64,000 nt of DNA, from positions 62,001 through 126,000 of the forward strand of contig NZ_JAIZZH010000001.1 in the NCBI RefSeq assembly GCF_020421205.1. Reading direction: 5' to 3'. The DNA comes from Hymenobacter pini. Lineage in GTDB: Bacteria > Bacteroidota > Bacteroidia > Cytophagales > Hymenobacteraceae. Shown here piece by piece: positions 33,107-41,951 of the stretch (its first letter is position 1; each line of letters opens with the position of its first letter). The translations under genes were made by a program, and so were the position numbers. The notes beneath the pieces are model-generated. The model had not been told where the DNA came from. It was given only the letters and a program-made list of their open reading frames with translations, and did not search any database.

Positions 33107-34675
33107 TTAGAGCGGAATGTTGCCGTGCTTTTTACGGGGCAGCGTATCCACTTTGTTTTCCAGCATCTTGAAGGCGCGGATGAGCTTTTGGCGGGTCTGG
33201 GAGGGCAGAATTACCTCATCCACGAAGCCGCGGTGGGCAGCGCGGTAGGGCGTGGCAAACTTCTGCTGATACTCGTCTACCTTCTCCTGCAACTTGGCTT
33301 CGGGGTCTTCGGCCTGAGCAATTTCCCGCTTGAAGATGATTTCGGCCGCGCCTTTCGCGCCCATTACGGCAATTTCGGCCGTGGGCCAAGCGTAGTTCAT
33401 ATCAGCTCCGATGTGCTTGCTGTTCATCACGTCGTAGGCTCCGCCATAGGCTTTGCGGGTAATAACGGTGATGCGCGGTACAGTGGCTTCGCAGAAGGCG
33501 TAAAGCAGCTTGGCCCCGTTGGTGATGATACCGCGCCACTCCTGGTCAGTGCCAGGCAGGAAGCCAGGCACATCTTCCAGTACCAGCAGCGGAATGTTGA
33601 ACGAGTCGCAGAACCGCACGAAGCGGGCGGCCTTGGTCGAGGCGTTGATGTCGAGCACACCGGCCAGCACGGCCGGCTGGTTGCCTACAATACCAATGCT
33701 GCGGCCTCCCAGCCGCGCGAAGCCTACCACAATGTTCTCAGCGAAGTTCTGGTGCACTTCCAGGAAGGAGCCAGCGTCGATAATGCCGTCAATTACCTCC
33801 CGGATATCGTAGGGCTGGTTGGGGTTGTCGGGGATGATGGTATCGAGGGCTGCGCGGCTTTCGTCCTGGCCAGCCTCATAGGGCACGGCCGGGGCAGTTT
33901 CCTCGCAGTTCTGGGGCATGTAGCTCAGCAATGCCTTCAGCTGGTTGATGCAGGCTACTTCGTTGGGAGCCGTGAAGTGCGTCACGCCGCTCTTGGCCGA
34001 GTGGGTGCTGGCCCCGCCCAGTTCCTCGCTGGTTACGTTTTCGTGGGTGACGGTTTTTACCACGTTGGGTCCGGTCACGAACATGTAGCTCGTGTCCTCC
34101 ACCATCAGGATGAAGTCGGTTATAGCTGGCGAGTACACCGCGCCGCCCGCGCACGGCCCCATAATGGCCGACAACTGCGGCACCACGCCCGAGGCCAGGG
34201 TGTTTTTGTAGAAGATATCGGCGTAGCCGCCCAGGCTCACCACGCCTTCCTGAATACGGGCCCCGCCCGAATCGTTGAGGCCGATAACCGGAGCGCCGTT
34301 CTTCATGGCCAGGTCCATAATCTTCACGATTTTCTCGGCGTGGGTTTCGCTCAGTGAGCCGCCGAACACCGTGAAATCCTGCGAAAACGCGTACACCAGT
34401 CGGCCGTTTACGGTGCCGTAGCCCGTCACCACGCCGTCGCCGAGGTAATACTCCTTGTCCAGACCAAAGTCTTTGGAGCGGTGCATTACAAACTTGCCAA
34501 TTTCCTCAAACGAGCCCTCATCGAATAGCAGGTCAATCCGCTCCCGGGCGGTGAGCTTGCCTTTTTTGTGCTGGGCATCAATGCGGGTCTGGCCACCGCC
34601 GAGTAGGGCCTCCTCATTTTTGCGGGCGAGAATTTCGGTTTTGCTTAGTTGGGCGTCAGCGTGCGGATCAGACAT
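33107..34675 (-). CDS. Acyl-CoA carboxylase beta subunit (propionyl-CoA carboxylase type)
   Basis: A 522-residue carboxyltransferase. Two crotonase-like domains are seen: N-terminal with [30 protein letters not shown] and [13 protein letters not shown]-terminal with [33 protein letters not shown] and [12 protein letters not shown]. It transfers carboxyl groups from biotin to propionyl-CoA or a similar acyl-CoA; the biotin and biotin carboxylase subunits are not in the window. A TACCTTTG -7-like box lies on the minus strand at 34727-34720, about 45 bp before the ATG. Confidence 0.94.
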   Translation of the reverse strand: MSDPHADAQLSKTEILARKNEEALLGGGQTRIDAQHKKGKLTARERIDLLFDEGSFEEIGKFVMHRSKDFGLDKEYYLGDGVVTGYGTVNGRLVYAFSQDFTVFGGSLSETHAEKIVKIMDLAMKNGAPVIGLNDSGGARIQEGVVSLGGYADIFYKNTLASGVVPQLSAIMGPCAGGAVYSPAITDFILMVEDTSYMFVTGPNVVKTVTHENVTSEELGGASTHSAKSGVTHFTAPNEVACINQLKALLSYMPQNCEETAPAVPYEAGQDESRAALDTIIPDNPNQPYDIREVIDGIIDAGSFLEVHQNFAENIVVGFARLGGRSIGIVGNQPAVLAGVLDINASTKAARFVRFCDSFNIPLLVLEDVPGFLPGTDQEWRGIITNGAKLLYAFCEATVPRITVITRKAYGGAYDVMNSKHIGADMNYAWPTAEIAVMGAKGAAEIIFKREIAQAEDPEAKLQEKVDEYQQKFATPYRAAHRGFVDEVILPSQTRQKLIRAFKMLENKVDTLPRKKHGNIPL

Positions 34676-34873
34676 TGTAGGGTGGGAAAGAGTCAGGGTA
34701 GCTACTTCGGTAAGAGGCCCAAAGGTAACGCACGGGTACAGAAAAGCCGCACCAGAATTCTGAGCTTGCTCTACGAGATTATAGTGTTATTTTACGAAAG
34801 CTAGAGTCGCAGAAGGAAGGGTAACTTTCTATTCAAAAATCTGGCTTGTTTCTGAAAATATTCTCGATATAGA

Positions 34874-35545
34874 ATGAGGTACATATTCTGTTTGATTTTT
34901 TTGACTTTGACTTCTTGTCAAAGTCTATGGCCTAGCACTGCTACTGTTTCTCTATTCAACCTAGCTCCTGAAGAAATTTTTATTGATAGCGTAAATGTCG
35001 GAAGGAAGGGAGCGAATAGAGTTGATATACTAAAATACAAGACTAACGACAGTATATATGTTGTTGTTAATTTTTATTCAAAGAATAATAATACATGGAG
35101 ACTAATGAATGAGTATGTATTCGAAAAAGATTATTTGTCTGGTATCAATCCTGTGATTTCTGATTTTGATAATGACGGCCTAAACGATGTAACTTATGTT
35201 TCCGATGTTGCCGCTAGAGGGTCAAATGAAATTAGGCGTTTATTTATCTATAGAAGAGAAAGTAATGACCTGATATCAGTAAAAAATTCTGAATTATATC
35301 CAAATATGCTATACAATAAAAAATTGAACTGCATTGATGCTTTCTTGATGCACGGAGGATGCACAACAGTATTTTTGAAATTAGTTAACGACAGCTTAAA
35401 AGCGACTGCTAGTGTCGATTTGTTAGATAGCGTGTATATAAAAACGTACGACGAGGAAGGTAGAGAGAAAAGTAAGATCGTAAGGGCTGCAGGTGACGAT
35501 GAATTTATAAGATATAAAAATTTTAACCCTTTAGAAGAGTATTAA
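34874..35545 (+). CDS. AT-rich lipoprotein gene, FG-GAP-like
   Basis: A 223-residue precursor. The signal MRYIFCLIFLTLTSC ends in a lipobox, so Cys15 is probably lipidated. The mature part contains ISDFDNDGLNDVTYVS, a DxDxDGxxD calcium-binding loop of the FG-GAP/VCBS type, and ends in a charged tail. I do not know a named family. The gene and its 80-bp leader are strikingly AT-rich and use A/T-ending codons, unlike every neighbour, which points to recent horizontal acquisition. It lies between the carboxylase operon (divergent) and clpC (convergent). Confidence 0.82.
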   Translation: MRYIFCLIFLTLTSCQSLWPSTATVSLFNLAPEEIFIDSVNVGRKGANRVDILKYKTNDSIYVVVNFYSKNNNTWRLMNEYVFEKDYLSGINPVISDFDNDGLNDVTYVSDVAARGSNEIRRLFIYRRESNDLISVKNSELYPNMLYNKKLNCIDAFLMHGGCTTVFLKLVNDSLKATASVDLLDSVYIKTYDEEGREKSKIVRAAGDDEFIRYKNFNPLEEY

Positions 35546-35564
35546 TAATCTGGTATAACAAACA

Positions 35565-35600
35565 AAACCGGCCGGCTCCTTTGCAGGAACCGGCCGGTTT
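35565..35600. terminator. Bidirectional terminator between the AT-rich gene and clpC
   Basis: AAACCGGCCGGCTCC and GGAACCGGCCGGTTT pair at 14 of 15 positions around a 6-nt loop; A/T runs on both sides. Confidence 0.82.
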
Positions 35601-35619
35601 GATATTCAGACAAATCTAA

Positions 35620-38244
35620 TTATTCGCCTTTCTTCTTCGAGTCTTTCGGCTCATCGTCGCTGGGCTCGGGTGCTTCCTCCGGCCGCTCGTCGCTGGCCAA
35701 GTTAGGCGTCTCGCCACTCTTGCTTACCGAGAAGGTCAGTTCCTCAGCGCCGGCCGTGTAGTCGGCGGTGATGACGTCACCCTGGGCAATTTCGGCCTTC
35801 AGGATTTCCTCGGCAATCGGGTCCTCGATGTACTTCTGAATAGCCCGGTTCAGCGGACGTGCACCGTACTTGGGGTCGTAGCCTTTCTCGGCCACGAAGT
35901 CCTTAGCGGCTTCGGTCAGCTCCACGCGGTAACCCAGCGTCTGGATGCGGCCCAGCAGCTTGCTGAGGCTGATGTCGATGATCTTGTGGATATCGGCCTT
36001 CTCCAGAGAGTTGAACACGATAACGTCGTCTAGGCGGTTCAGGAACTCGGGCGAGAAGGTTTTGCGCAGGGCATTGGTGATAGTGCCCTTCGTCAGCTCG
36101 TCCATGTTTTCCTGCCGGGCCTTGGTACCGAAACCGATACCGGCGCCGAAGTCCTGCAGGTCACGCGCCCCGATGTTCGAGGTCATGATGATGATGGTGT
36201 TGCGGAAGTCCACCTTGCGGCCCAGGCCGTCGGTCAGGATGCCGTCGTCCAGCACCTGCAGGAGCAGGTTGTACACGTCCGGGTGCGCCTTCTCAATCTC
36301 ATCGAGCAGGATAACCGAGTACGGCTTGCGACGGATCTTCTCCGTCAGCTGGCCGCCTTCTTCATAACCCACGTAGCCGGGAGGCGCGCCCACCAGGCGC
36401 GAGATGCTGAATTTCTCCATGTACTCCGACATGTCGATCCGCACCAGCGAATCCTCCTTGTCGAAGAGGTAGGTGGCCAGCACCTTCGCCAGCTCCGTCT
36501 TACCCACACCGGTCGGGCCGAGGAACACGAACGAGCCGATGGGCTTCTTCGGATCCTTCAAACCCACACGAGTGCGCTGGATGGCCTTCACGAGCTGGGC
36601 AATAGCCTTATCCTGGCCAATTACCTTGCCTTTCAGCTCTTCGCCCATTTTCAGGAGCTTGGAGCTTTCGTTCTGGGCCACGCGGGAAACGGGGATGCCG
36701 GTCATCATGGCAATAACCTCGGCCACGTTTTCCTCCTTCACGGTATAGCGCTTCTTCTTGGTCTCCTCTTCCCAGTCCTTCTTGGCCTGGTCGAGTTGAT
36801 CAATCAGCTTCTTCTCCGTGTCGCGGAGCTTGGCGGCTTCCTCGTATTTCTGCGACTTCACCACGCGGTTTTTCTCCGTCTTGATGTTCTCAATCTGCTC
36901 CTCGAGCTTGAGAATATCCTCGGGCACCACGATGTTGTTGATGTGCACGCGGGCACCGGCCTCATCGAGAATGTCGATGGCCTTGTCCGGCAGGAACCGA
37001 TCCGACATGTACCGATCCGACAGCTTCACGCAGGCCTCGATGGCCTTGTCGGTGTAGTACACGTGGTGGTGGTCCTGGTACTTGTCCTTGATGTTGTTCA
37101 GGATTTCAATCGTCTCCTCGGGCGTGGTGGGGTCCACCATTACCATCTGGAAACGACGGGCCAGGGCCCCATCCTTCTCAATGTACTGACGGTACTCGTC
37201 GAGGGTAGTAGCGCCGATGCATTGTATTTCGCCGCGGGCCAGGGCGGGCTTGAACATGTTGGAGGCATCCAGCGAGCCAGAGGCTCCGCCAGCACCTACA
37301 ATCGTGTGCAACTCATCAATGAACAGGATTACGTCGGGCGACTTCTCCAGCTCGTTCATCACGGCCTTCATGCGCTCCTCAAACTGGCCACGGTACTTGG
37401 TACCGGCCACCAGCGAGGCCAAATCCAGCGTGACTACACGCTTGCCGAACAGCACGCGTGACACTTTCTTCTGGATGATGCGCAGGGCGAGGCCTTCGGC
37501 AATAGCCGTTTTACCTACGCCGGGCTCACCGATGAGGATGGGGTTGTTCTTCTTGCGGCGCGACAGGATCTGGGCTACACGCTCAATCTCCTTCTCGCGG
37601 CCCACAATGGGGTCGAGCTTGTCTTCTTCGGCCAGCTTGGTCAGGTCGCGGCCAAAGTTGTCGAGCACCGGGGTGCGCGACTTCTCGTTGCCCTTCTTGG
37701 CAGCGGAACCGCTGCTGCCTGCGCCGCCGCGGCCGGCCGAGCCCCCGAAGAGGCGGTCGTTGTCGTCGTCATCGGCCTCGGGGCCGGAGGTGGGGTTGTT
37801 CGCCGTGTTACCGTGGTAGTCCAGCGAATCACGTACGGATTCGTAGTTCACGTTGAATTTGCTCAGGATTTGGGACGAAATATTATCCTCATCACGCAGA
37901 ATCGAGAGGAGCAGGTGCTCCGTGCCGATAATTTCGCTCTTGAAGATTTTGGCCTCGAGGTAGGTAATCTTGAGGACTTTCTCGGTTTGCTTCGTCAGCG
38001 GGATGGAGCCGGTGATGCTCGTACCCTGGGTAGCCGTGTTGCGGGTGGCCTGCTCCAGGGCATACTTCAGCTCCTCCACCGATACGCCCAATTTCTTGAG
38101 CAAACCAATGGCGGTGCCTTCCCCTTCGCGGATCATACCCAGCAACAAGTGTTCAGTGCCGATATAGTCGTGCCCGAGCCGGATGGCCTCTTCCCGGCTC
38201 AGGGAGATGACCTCCTTGACTCTATTTGAGAATTTAGCTTCCAT
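35620..38244 (-). CDS. clpC: ClpC-type AAA+ unfoldase
   Basis: An 874-residue Hsp100 protein. N-domain repeats ([37 protein letters not shown]), D1 AAA+ with Walker [18 protein letters not shown], then the ClpC-specific UVR-type middle region ([17 protein letters not shown]), D2 AAA+ with [15 protein letters not shown] and the C-terminal small domain. It unfolds substrates for ClpP in the cytoplasm. A Gly/Ser/Ala-rich linker ([20 protein letters not shown]) and an acidic tail ([20 protein letters not shown]) extend the usual length slightly. The ATG at 38244 gives [13 protein letters not shown]. Confidence 0.95.
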   Translation of the reverse strand: MEAKFSNRVKEVISLSREEAIRLGHDYIGTEHLLLGMIREGEGTAIGLLKKLGVSVEELKYALEQATRNTATQGTSITGSIPLTKQTEKVLKITYLEAKIFKSEIIGTEHLLLSILRDEDNISSQILSKFNVNYESVRDSLDYHGNTANNPTSGPEADDDDNDRLFGGSAGRGGAGSSGSAAKKGNEKSRTPVLDNFGRDLTKLAEEDKLDPIVGREKEIERVAQILSRRKKNNPILIGEPGVGKTAIAEGLALRIIQKKVSRVLFGKRVVTLDLASLVAGTKYRGQFEERMKAVMNELEKSPDVILFIDELHTIVGAGGASGSLDASNMFKPALARGEIQCIGATTLDEYRQYIEKDGALARRFQMVMVDPTTPEETIEILNNIKDKYQDHHHVYYTDKAIEACVKLSDRYMSDRFLPDKAIDILDEAGARVHINNIVVPEDILKLEEQIENIKTEKNRVVKSQKYEEAAKLRDTEKKLIDQLDQAKKDWEEETKKKRYTVKEENVAEVIAMMTGIPVSRVAQNESSKLLKMGEELKGKVIGQDKAIAQLVKAIQRTRVGLKDPKKPIGSFVFLGPTGVGKTELAKVLATYLFDKEDSLVRIDMSEYMEKFSISRLVGAPPGYVGYEEGGQLTEKIRRKPYSVILLDEIEKAHPDVYNLLLQVLDDGILTDGLGRKVDFRNTIIIMTSNIGARDLQDFGAGIGFGTKARQENMDELTKGTITNALRKTFSPEFLNRLDDVIVFNSLEKADIHKIIDISLSKLLGRIQTLGYRVELTEAAKDFVAEKGYDPKYGARPLNRAIQKYIEDPIAEEILKAEIAQGDVITADYTAGAEELTFSVSKSGETPNLASDERPEEAPEPSDDEPKDSKKKGE

Positions 38245-38366
38245 GCAGATAAGGTAGTGAAGAAAAACGGTACCCCGCAAGGACCTTTTAGGCTAAGGCT
38301 GCGGGTTGGGCCGATATAACCTGAAAACAGATTGAGTCGGGCGTTGGTTCGGGGGCGACAGGTACA

Positions 38367-39017
38367 CTACGCAAGAAAACTGCCGGCGGCCGGACCCTGC
38401 ATAAAGAGCAGGTCTAAGATGCTGAGTCCCGGTACAAAATCTTTACCAAAGCTCTGCGCATACGGCCGGTCGGACGTCCTGTCAGGTCCCGTCAGCGTGG
38501 GAGTTTTGGGCGTCAGCCAGTCGCGGCGGTCTAGGAGTAGGGTAGGCGGGTTAGAGGGTAGGAGGGTAGGAGTGGTGGAAGGTGGTAGGTACTCGGTGGT
38601 GCGGTAAATGGGGAGGCGCAGGCGGAGGCAGCGGAAGTAAAACTGCAGCAGCAACTGGTTCAGCTCGAATAAGCGCCGGGGCTTCTGTACGTAGATATCG
38701 TGCAGATAGTCGGCGTAATACTCGAAATACGGCGTGCCGCTGTAGGCGGTTTGCAGGGTACGCCAGTGGCGGTGCACCCAGTTCTGGCGGTAATCAATTT
38801 CGATTTCCGAGGTAAGTACTTTTTCGCTGCGGTTGCCATCCACCACGGGCACCGTGAGGGCCTGTACGCCCTGAGCCGTGAGAATCAGGCACCGGTTGCG
38901 GTAGGTTTGCTTGTGGTAATGGTCGTGGGCTTCCAGCCACAGGGCGTCGGCGCCAATTAGCTCAGCGAAAAAGGCAATGGGTGGGTTATACTGGGATTCA
39001 AACAGGACAGCTGGCAT
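38367..39017 (-). CDS. WbqC-like family protein
   Basis: A 216-residue member of the WbqC-like family: FESQYNPPIAFFAEL, WLEAHDHYHKQTYRNRC, QNWVHRHWRTLQTAYSGTPYF, and a C-terminal GLSILDLLFMQGPAA. Such proteins are often encoded near surface polysaccharide genes, but their reaction is unknown. A Thr/Pro/Leu-rich linker (about residues 143-172, TTPTLLPSNPPTLLLD) interrupts the usual sequence; its DNA forms a G-quadruplex motif on the opposite strand (38540-38566). It follows clpC in the same direction with a 122-bp gap. Confidence 0.85.
   Translation of the reverse strand: MPAVLFESQYNPPIAFFAELIGADALWLEAHDHYHKQTYRNRCLILTAQGVQALTVPVVDGNRSEKVLTSEIEIDYRQNWVHRHWRTLQTAYSGTPYFEYYADYLHDIYVQKPRRLFELNQLLLQFYFRCLRLRLPIYRTTEYLPPSTTPTLLPSNPPTLLLDRRDWLTPKTPTLTGPDRTSDRPYAQSFGKDFVPGLSILDLLFMQGPAAGSFLA
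38540..38566 (+). other. G-quadruplex motif inside the WbqC-like gene
   Basis: Four GGG runs (38540-542, 548-550, 556-558, 564-566) separated by three 5-nt loops, followed by further GG-rich repeats to about 38590. It is on the strand opposite the coding strand. Confidence 0.6.
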
Positions 39018-39266
39018 GCACGCGGAGCTTCAGAAATAAGAATAAGGCAAAGTAACGGGGGCTGGCGGAAACATGCCTTAAGACGAGAGAAGACCGGCCA
39101 TATCCAACCTTGGGTTGGTTGGGAATCAAAGTAGGACGCCGAATCTGCAACGCGGGGCCGACAGATGGTGTTCAACTGGGAATCCGCTAAAAGCCGCATT
39201 TTTGCACGGTGAATGGCTGCGGACGGACACTGCCACCTTACATGGTTTTACCGCCAATCTGACACT

Positions 39267-40163
39267 ATGCCAGCATTTCTCCGATTTCTGCCGCTTAGCT
39301 TCCTGCTCAGCGTTGGGATAGCACAGGCCCAAACCCACCAGCTGCAACTGGACGTAGCCCGCTTCCGCAACGAGGATGTGGCCATTAAAGGGGGAGTAGT
39401 GGAGGTGTACGCCACGGTGGCCGGCAAGCACCTGACGTATCAGAAGCGCGGACCCAAAATGTACCAGGCCGGGGCTACCGTAACCCTGGAAGCGGTGCGG
39501 GCCGATGGGGCCTCGGTGTACCAGGAAACCGTAACGCTGCGCCCCCCGGTGCTGCGGGATACCACCGCTGCCATCAAAAACCCCATCAGCTTTCAAGAGC
39601 GCCTGAACCTACCGGAGGGCCAGTACACGCTGCGGGGCACGCTGCGAGACCAATACCGCTCCGGTTTTACGGATATCGTGGAGCAGCCACTAGTGGTGGA
39701 GTTTACCTCAACTAAGCCCAGTATGAGCGACGTGGTGGTGCTGGCCAAGCCAGCCAGCCGCTCGGCCACGGAAGCCAATAACTTCATGCGCAACGGCCTG
39801 AGCCTGGTACGTACGCCGGGCGGCTTGTACGGACGAGGGCAGGATAAGCTATATTTCTACGCCGAGCTGTACAACATTGCGCCCGGCCAGGCCGTGACGC
39901 TGCGCTATCGGCTGCGGGCGGCCAACCAGCCCAAAGCTGCCGCAGCTAAAGATGTGGCCACCGGCCAGAGCAATGTGCAGGGCGCTGATGGCCGCCCGAC
40001 CGTACTGACCGGGGAACTAGACCTTGCCAAGGTACCCTTAGGCGACTACAAGCTGACCGTAGAAGTACGCAACGCCAAAAATCAGCTGCTGGCTTCGCAA
40101 ACCGCCACCGTGCGCCGCAACCCCGATGAGTATGCCCCCGCTGGGGCCGTAATGCTCCGATGA
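39267..40163 (+). CDS. Secreted hypothetical protein
   Basis: A 298-residue exported protein; signal peptide MPAFLRFLPLSFLLSVGIAQ with cleavage after AQA. The rest is beta-rich and looks like two or three immunoglobulin-like domains (GGVVEVYATVAGKHLTYQK; LTGELDLAKVPLGDYKLTVE; a typical sheet-end SQTATVRRN). No catalytic motif is visible. The ATG at 39267 starts the signal peptide. Its TGA overlaps the ATG of the acyltransferase gene by four bases, so the two are co-translated; a role in the cell envelope is plausible. Confidence 0.8.
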   Translation: MPAFLRFLPLSFLLSVGIAQAQTHQLQLDVARFRNEDVAIKGGVVEVYATVAGKHLTYQKRGPKMYQAGATVTLEAVRADGASVYQETVTLRPPVLRDTTAAIKNPISFQERLNLPEGQYTLRGTLRDQYRSGFTDIVEQPLVVEFTSTKPSMSDVVVLAKPASRSATEANNFMRNGLSLVRTPGGLYGRGQDKLYFYAELYNIAPGQAVTLRYRLRAANQPKAAAAKDVATGQSNVQGADGRPTVLTGELDLAKVPLGDYKLTVEVRNAKNQLLASQTATVRRNPDEYAPAGAVMLR

Positions 40164-41065
40164 GTAGACGCCTTACCTACGCCTGGTACTACAAGCCGCT
40201 GGAGTGGCTGTTGATTGGATTTTCCCTGCTGCCCTTACCGCTACTGTATGCCGTGGCGCGCGGCCTGTACTGGTTGATGGCGTACGGGCTGCGGTACCGG
40301 CAACGGGTGGTGCTGGAGAATATGCGCAACTCCTTCCCCGAGAAAACTGAGGCTGAAATCCGGCAGCTGGCCAAGGGGTTCTACTGGCACTTCGCGCAGG
40401 TAATCGTCGAAATTCTGAAGCTGCGGACGATTTCAGCCGCTGAGTTACAACGGCGCGTGGTGTTCACCAATCCGGAAGTGCTGGGGCGGTTTTTCCCGGA
40501 AGGCAGGCAGGTGCTCACACTGGGTTCCCATGCGGGCAACTGGGAGTGGATTCTGTCGGCGGCGGCGCTGGAGTATCCGGGCAAAGCCGGCGGGGTGTAT
40601 AAGCCGCTGATGAACCCATTTTTCGAGCAGTTTATGCTGCGGCTGCGGAGCCGACTAGGGGCGCATCTGGTGCCCATGCTCAGCACCCTGCGCGACTTGG
40701 TACAGCACCGGGGGCACGGCCGCACCCTGAGTTTACTCTCAGACCAAGCTGCCGGCCCCGAAGACCATCCGTACTGGACTAACTTCCTGCACCAGGATAC
40801 ACCCTTCTACACCGGGGCCGACAAGCTGGCGGCGCAACTGCATTGTGCCGCCGTGTACGTGGGCATTCGGCGGGTACGGCGGGGGTATTACGCCATTACC
40901 TTTACCGAACTGCACGACGGCCAAACTACGTTGCCGCCCGCCGAGCACCAACTCACCGAAGCCTTTGCCCGCCAGCTAGAGCGTGACATCCAGGCTAGCC
41001 CTTCGGATTACCTCTGGAGCCACCGTCGCTGGAAGCATAAAAGAACAGTACCTGTAAGGCCGTAA
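40160..41065 (+). CDS. Lysophospholipid/lauroyl acyltransferase (LpxL/HtrB family)
   Basis: A 301-residue inner-membrane acyltransferase. An N-terminal hydrophobic helix (WLLIGFSLLPLPLLYAVARG) anchors it; the catalytic HxxxxE motif is in LGSHAGNWEW, followed by GGVYKPLMNPFFEQFM and LLSDQAAGPED. Family members add secondary acyl chains to lipid A or related amphiphiles. Length equals E. coli LpxL. The start overlaps the stop of the upstream secreted protein (ATGA). The last eight codons fall in the left arm of the long inverted repeat 41043-41126. Confidence 0.92.
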   Translation: MSRRLTYAWYYKPLEWLLIGFSLLPLPLLYAVARGLYWLMAYGLRYRQRVVLENMRNSFPEKTEAEIRQLAKGFYWHFAQVIVEILKLRTISAAELQRRVVFTNPEVLGRFFPEGRQVLTLGSHAGNWEWILSAAALEYPGKAGGVYKPLMNPFFEQFMLRLRSRLGAHLVPMLSTLRDLVQHRGHGRTLSLLSDQAAGPEDHPYWTNFLHQDTPFYTGADKLAAQLHCAAVYVGIRRVRRGYYAITFTELHDGQTTLPPAEHQLTEAFARQLERDIQASPSDYLWSHRRWKHKRTVPVRP

Positions 41066-41126
41066 CGGAAGCGCCGATGCTCATCAGAACATTGGCGCTT
41101 CTGTTACGGCCTTACAGGTACTGTTC
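41043..41126. repeat. 33-bp inverted repeat covering the ends of two convergent genes
   Basis: Arms 41043-41075 and 41094-41126 match with one mismatch around an 18-nt loop. The left arm encodes the C-terminus and stop of the acyltransferase, the right arm the C-terminus and stop of the TsaC/YciO gene in another frame. Probably acts as a bidirectional terminator, although U-tracts are poor. Confidence 0.9.
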
Positions 41127-41741
41127 AATGTCGCCGGCTCCTTGACGGACAATTTCGAAGTCCTCGTTGGTGCAGTCGACCACCGTGCTGGCGATGTTGT
41201 TGCCGTAGCCGCCATCAATTACGAGGTCCACCAGTGGGCGGTATTTCTCATAAATGAGGTCGGGGTCGGTGCTATACTCCAGAATTTCGTCGTCGTCGTG
41301 GATGGAAGTACTGATGATAGGGTTGCCGAGCCCCTGTACCAATTGAATACAAATCTGATTGTCGGGTACCCGAATGCCCACCGTTTTGCGCTTTACGCCG
41401 CCGTAGCGGGGCGCTTTGGTACTGGCTTCAAAGATGAACGTGAATGGTCCTGGCAGCGCCTTCTTAAGTACCTTGTACACCGGCGTGGTGATACCGTTGG
41501 CGTAATCGGTAATGTGCGAAAGGTCGGAACAGATAAACGACAGGTTGGCCTTCTCGGGGTTGAGCCCCTTCAGGCGGCAGAGCTTTTCCACGGCCCGGGC
41601 ATTGTGAATGTCGCATCCCAGCCCGTAAATGGTATCGGTAGGGTAGATGACGAGGCCGCCGTTGCGGATAATATCCACGGCTTGCTGAATGCGGTTTTGG
41701 GGCGGATTGTCAGGGTGAATGCGGAGCAGAGTAGCGGCCAT
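41112..41741 (-). CDS. TsaC/Sua5/YciO-family threonylcarbamoyl-AMP synthase-like protein
   Basis: A 209-residue YrdC-fold protein: GGLVIYPTDTIYGLGCDI, EKLCRLKGLNPEKANLSF, ALPGPFTFIFEAS, KTVGIRVPDN and PIISTSIH. The motif set is closest to the YciO subgroup, with SxS in place of SAN in the final motif. TsaC/Sua5 make threonylcarbamoyl-AMP for tRNA t6A; YciO proteins are less well characterised. Its reaction here is therefore likely but not certain. Ends inside the right arm of the 41043-41126 repeat. Confidence 0.88.
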   Translation of the reverse strand: MAATLLRIHPDNPPQNRIQQAVDIIRNGGLVIYPTDTIYGLGCDIHNARAVEKLCRLKGLNPEKANLSFICSDLSHITDYANGITTPVYKVLKKALPGPFTFIFEASTKAPRYGGVKRKTVGIRVPDNQICIQLVQGLGNPIISTSIHDDDEILEYSTDPDLIYEKYRPLVDLVIDGGYGNNIASTVVDCTNEDFEIVRQGAGDIEQYL

Positions 41742-41894
41742 GGCGGAAAGCGGAAGGTTGAGTGAGCATTCAGCCCCGGCACCGGCGGGCGTCGGGGCAG
41801 GTCAAGGTACTAGCGGATGAGATATAGTCGTACTCTTTTCGGTAAAACTGCGTCGGGGGTTACTTGCACCGAGGAAAAGTGAAGACCAGCACTA

Positions 41895-41932
41895 CAAAAA
41901 AAGCGCCCCGGCTACCAAAGCCGGGGCGCTTT
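41895..41932 (-). terminator. Intrinsic terminator of the Calx-beta gene
   Basis: AAAGCGCCCCGGCT (41900-41913) pairs with AGCCGGGGCGCTTT (41919-41932) around a 5-nt loop; TTTTT follows on the minus strand. Confidence 0.9.
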
Positions 41933-41951
41933 CAGTGAAAGAGAGCAGGTG

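Noticed and set aside
36283..37461. Plus-strand frame of 392 codons opposite clpC
   Set aside because: Antisense shadow of a highly conserved gene; no promoter, domain or start support.
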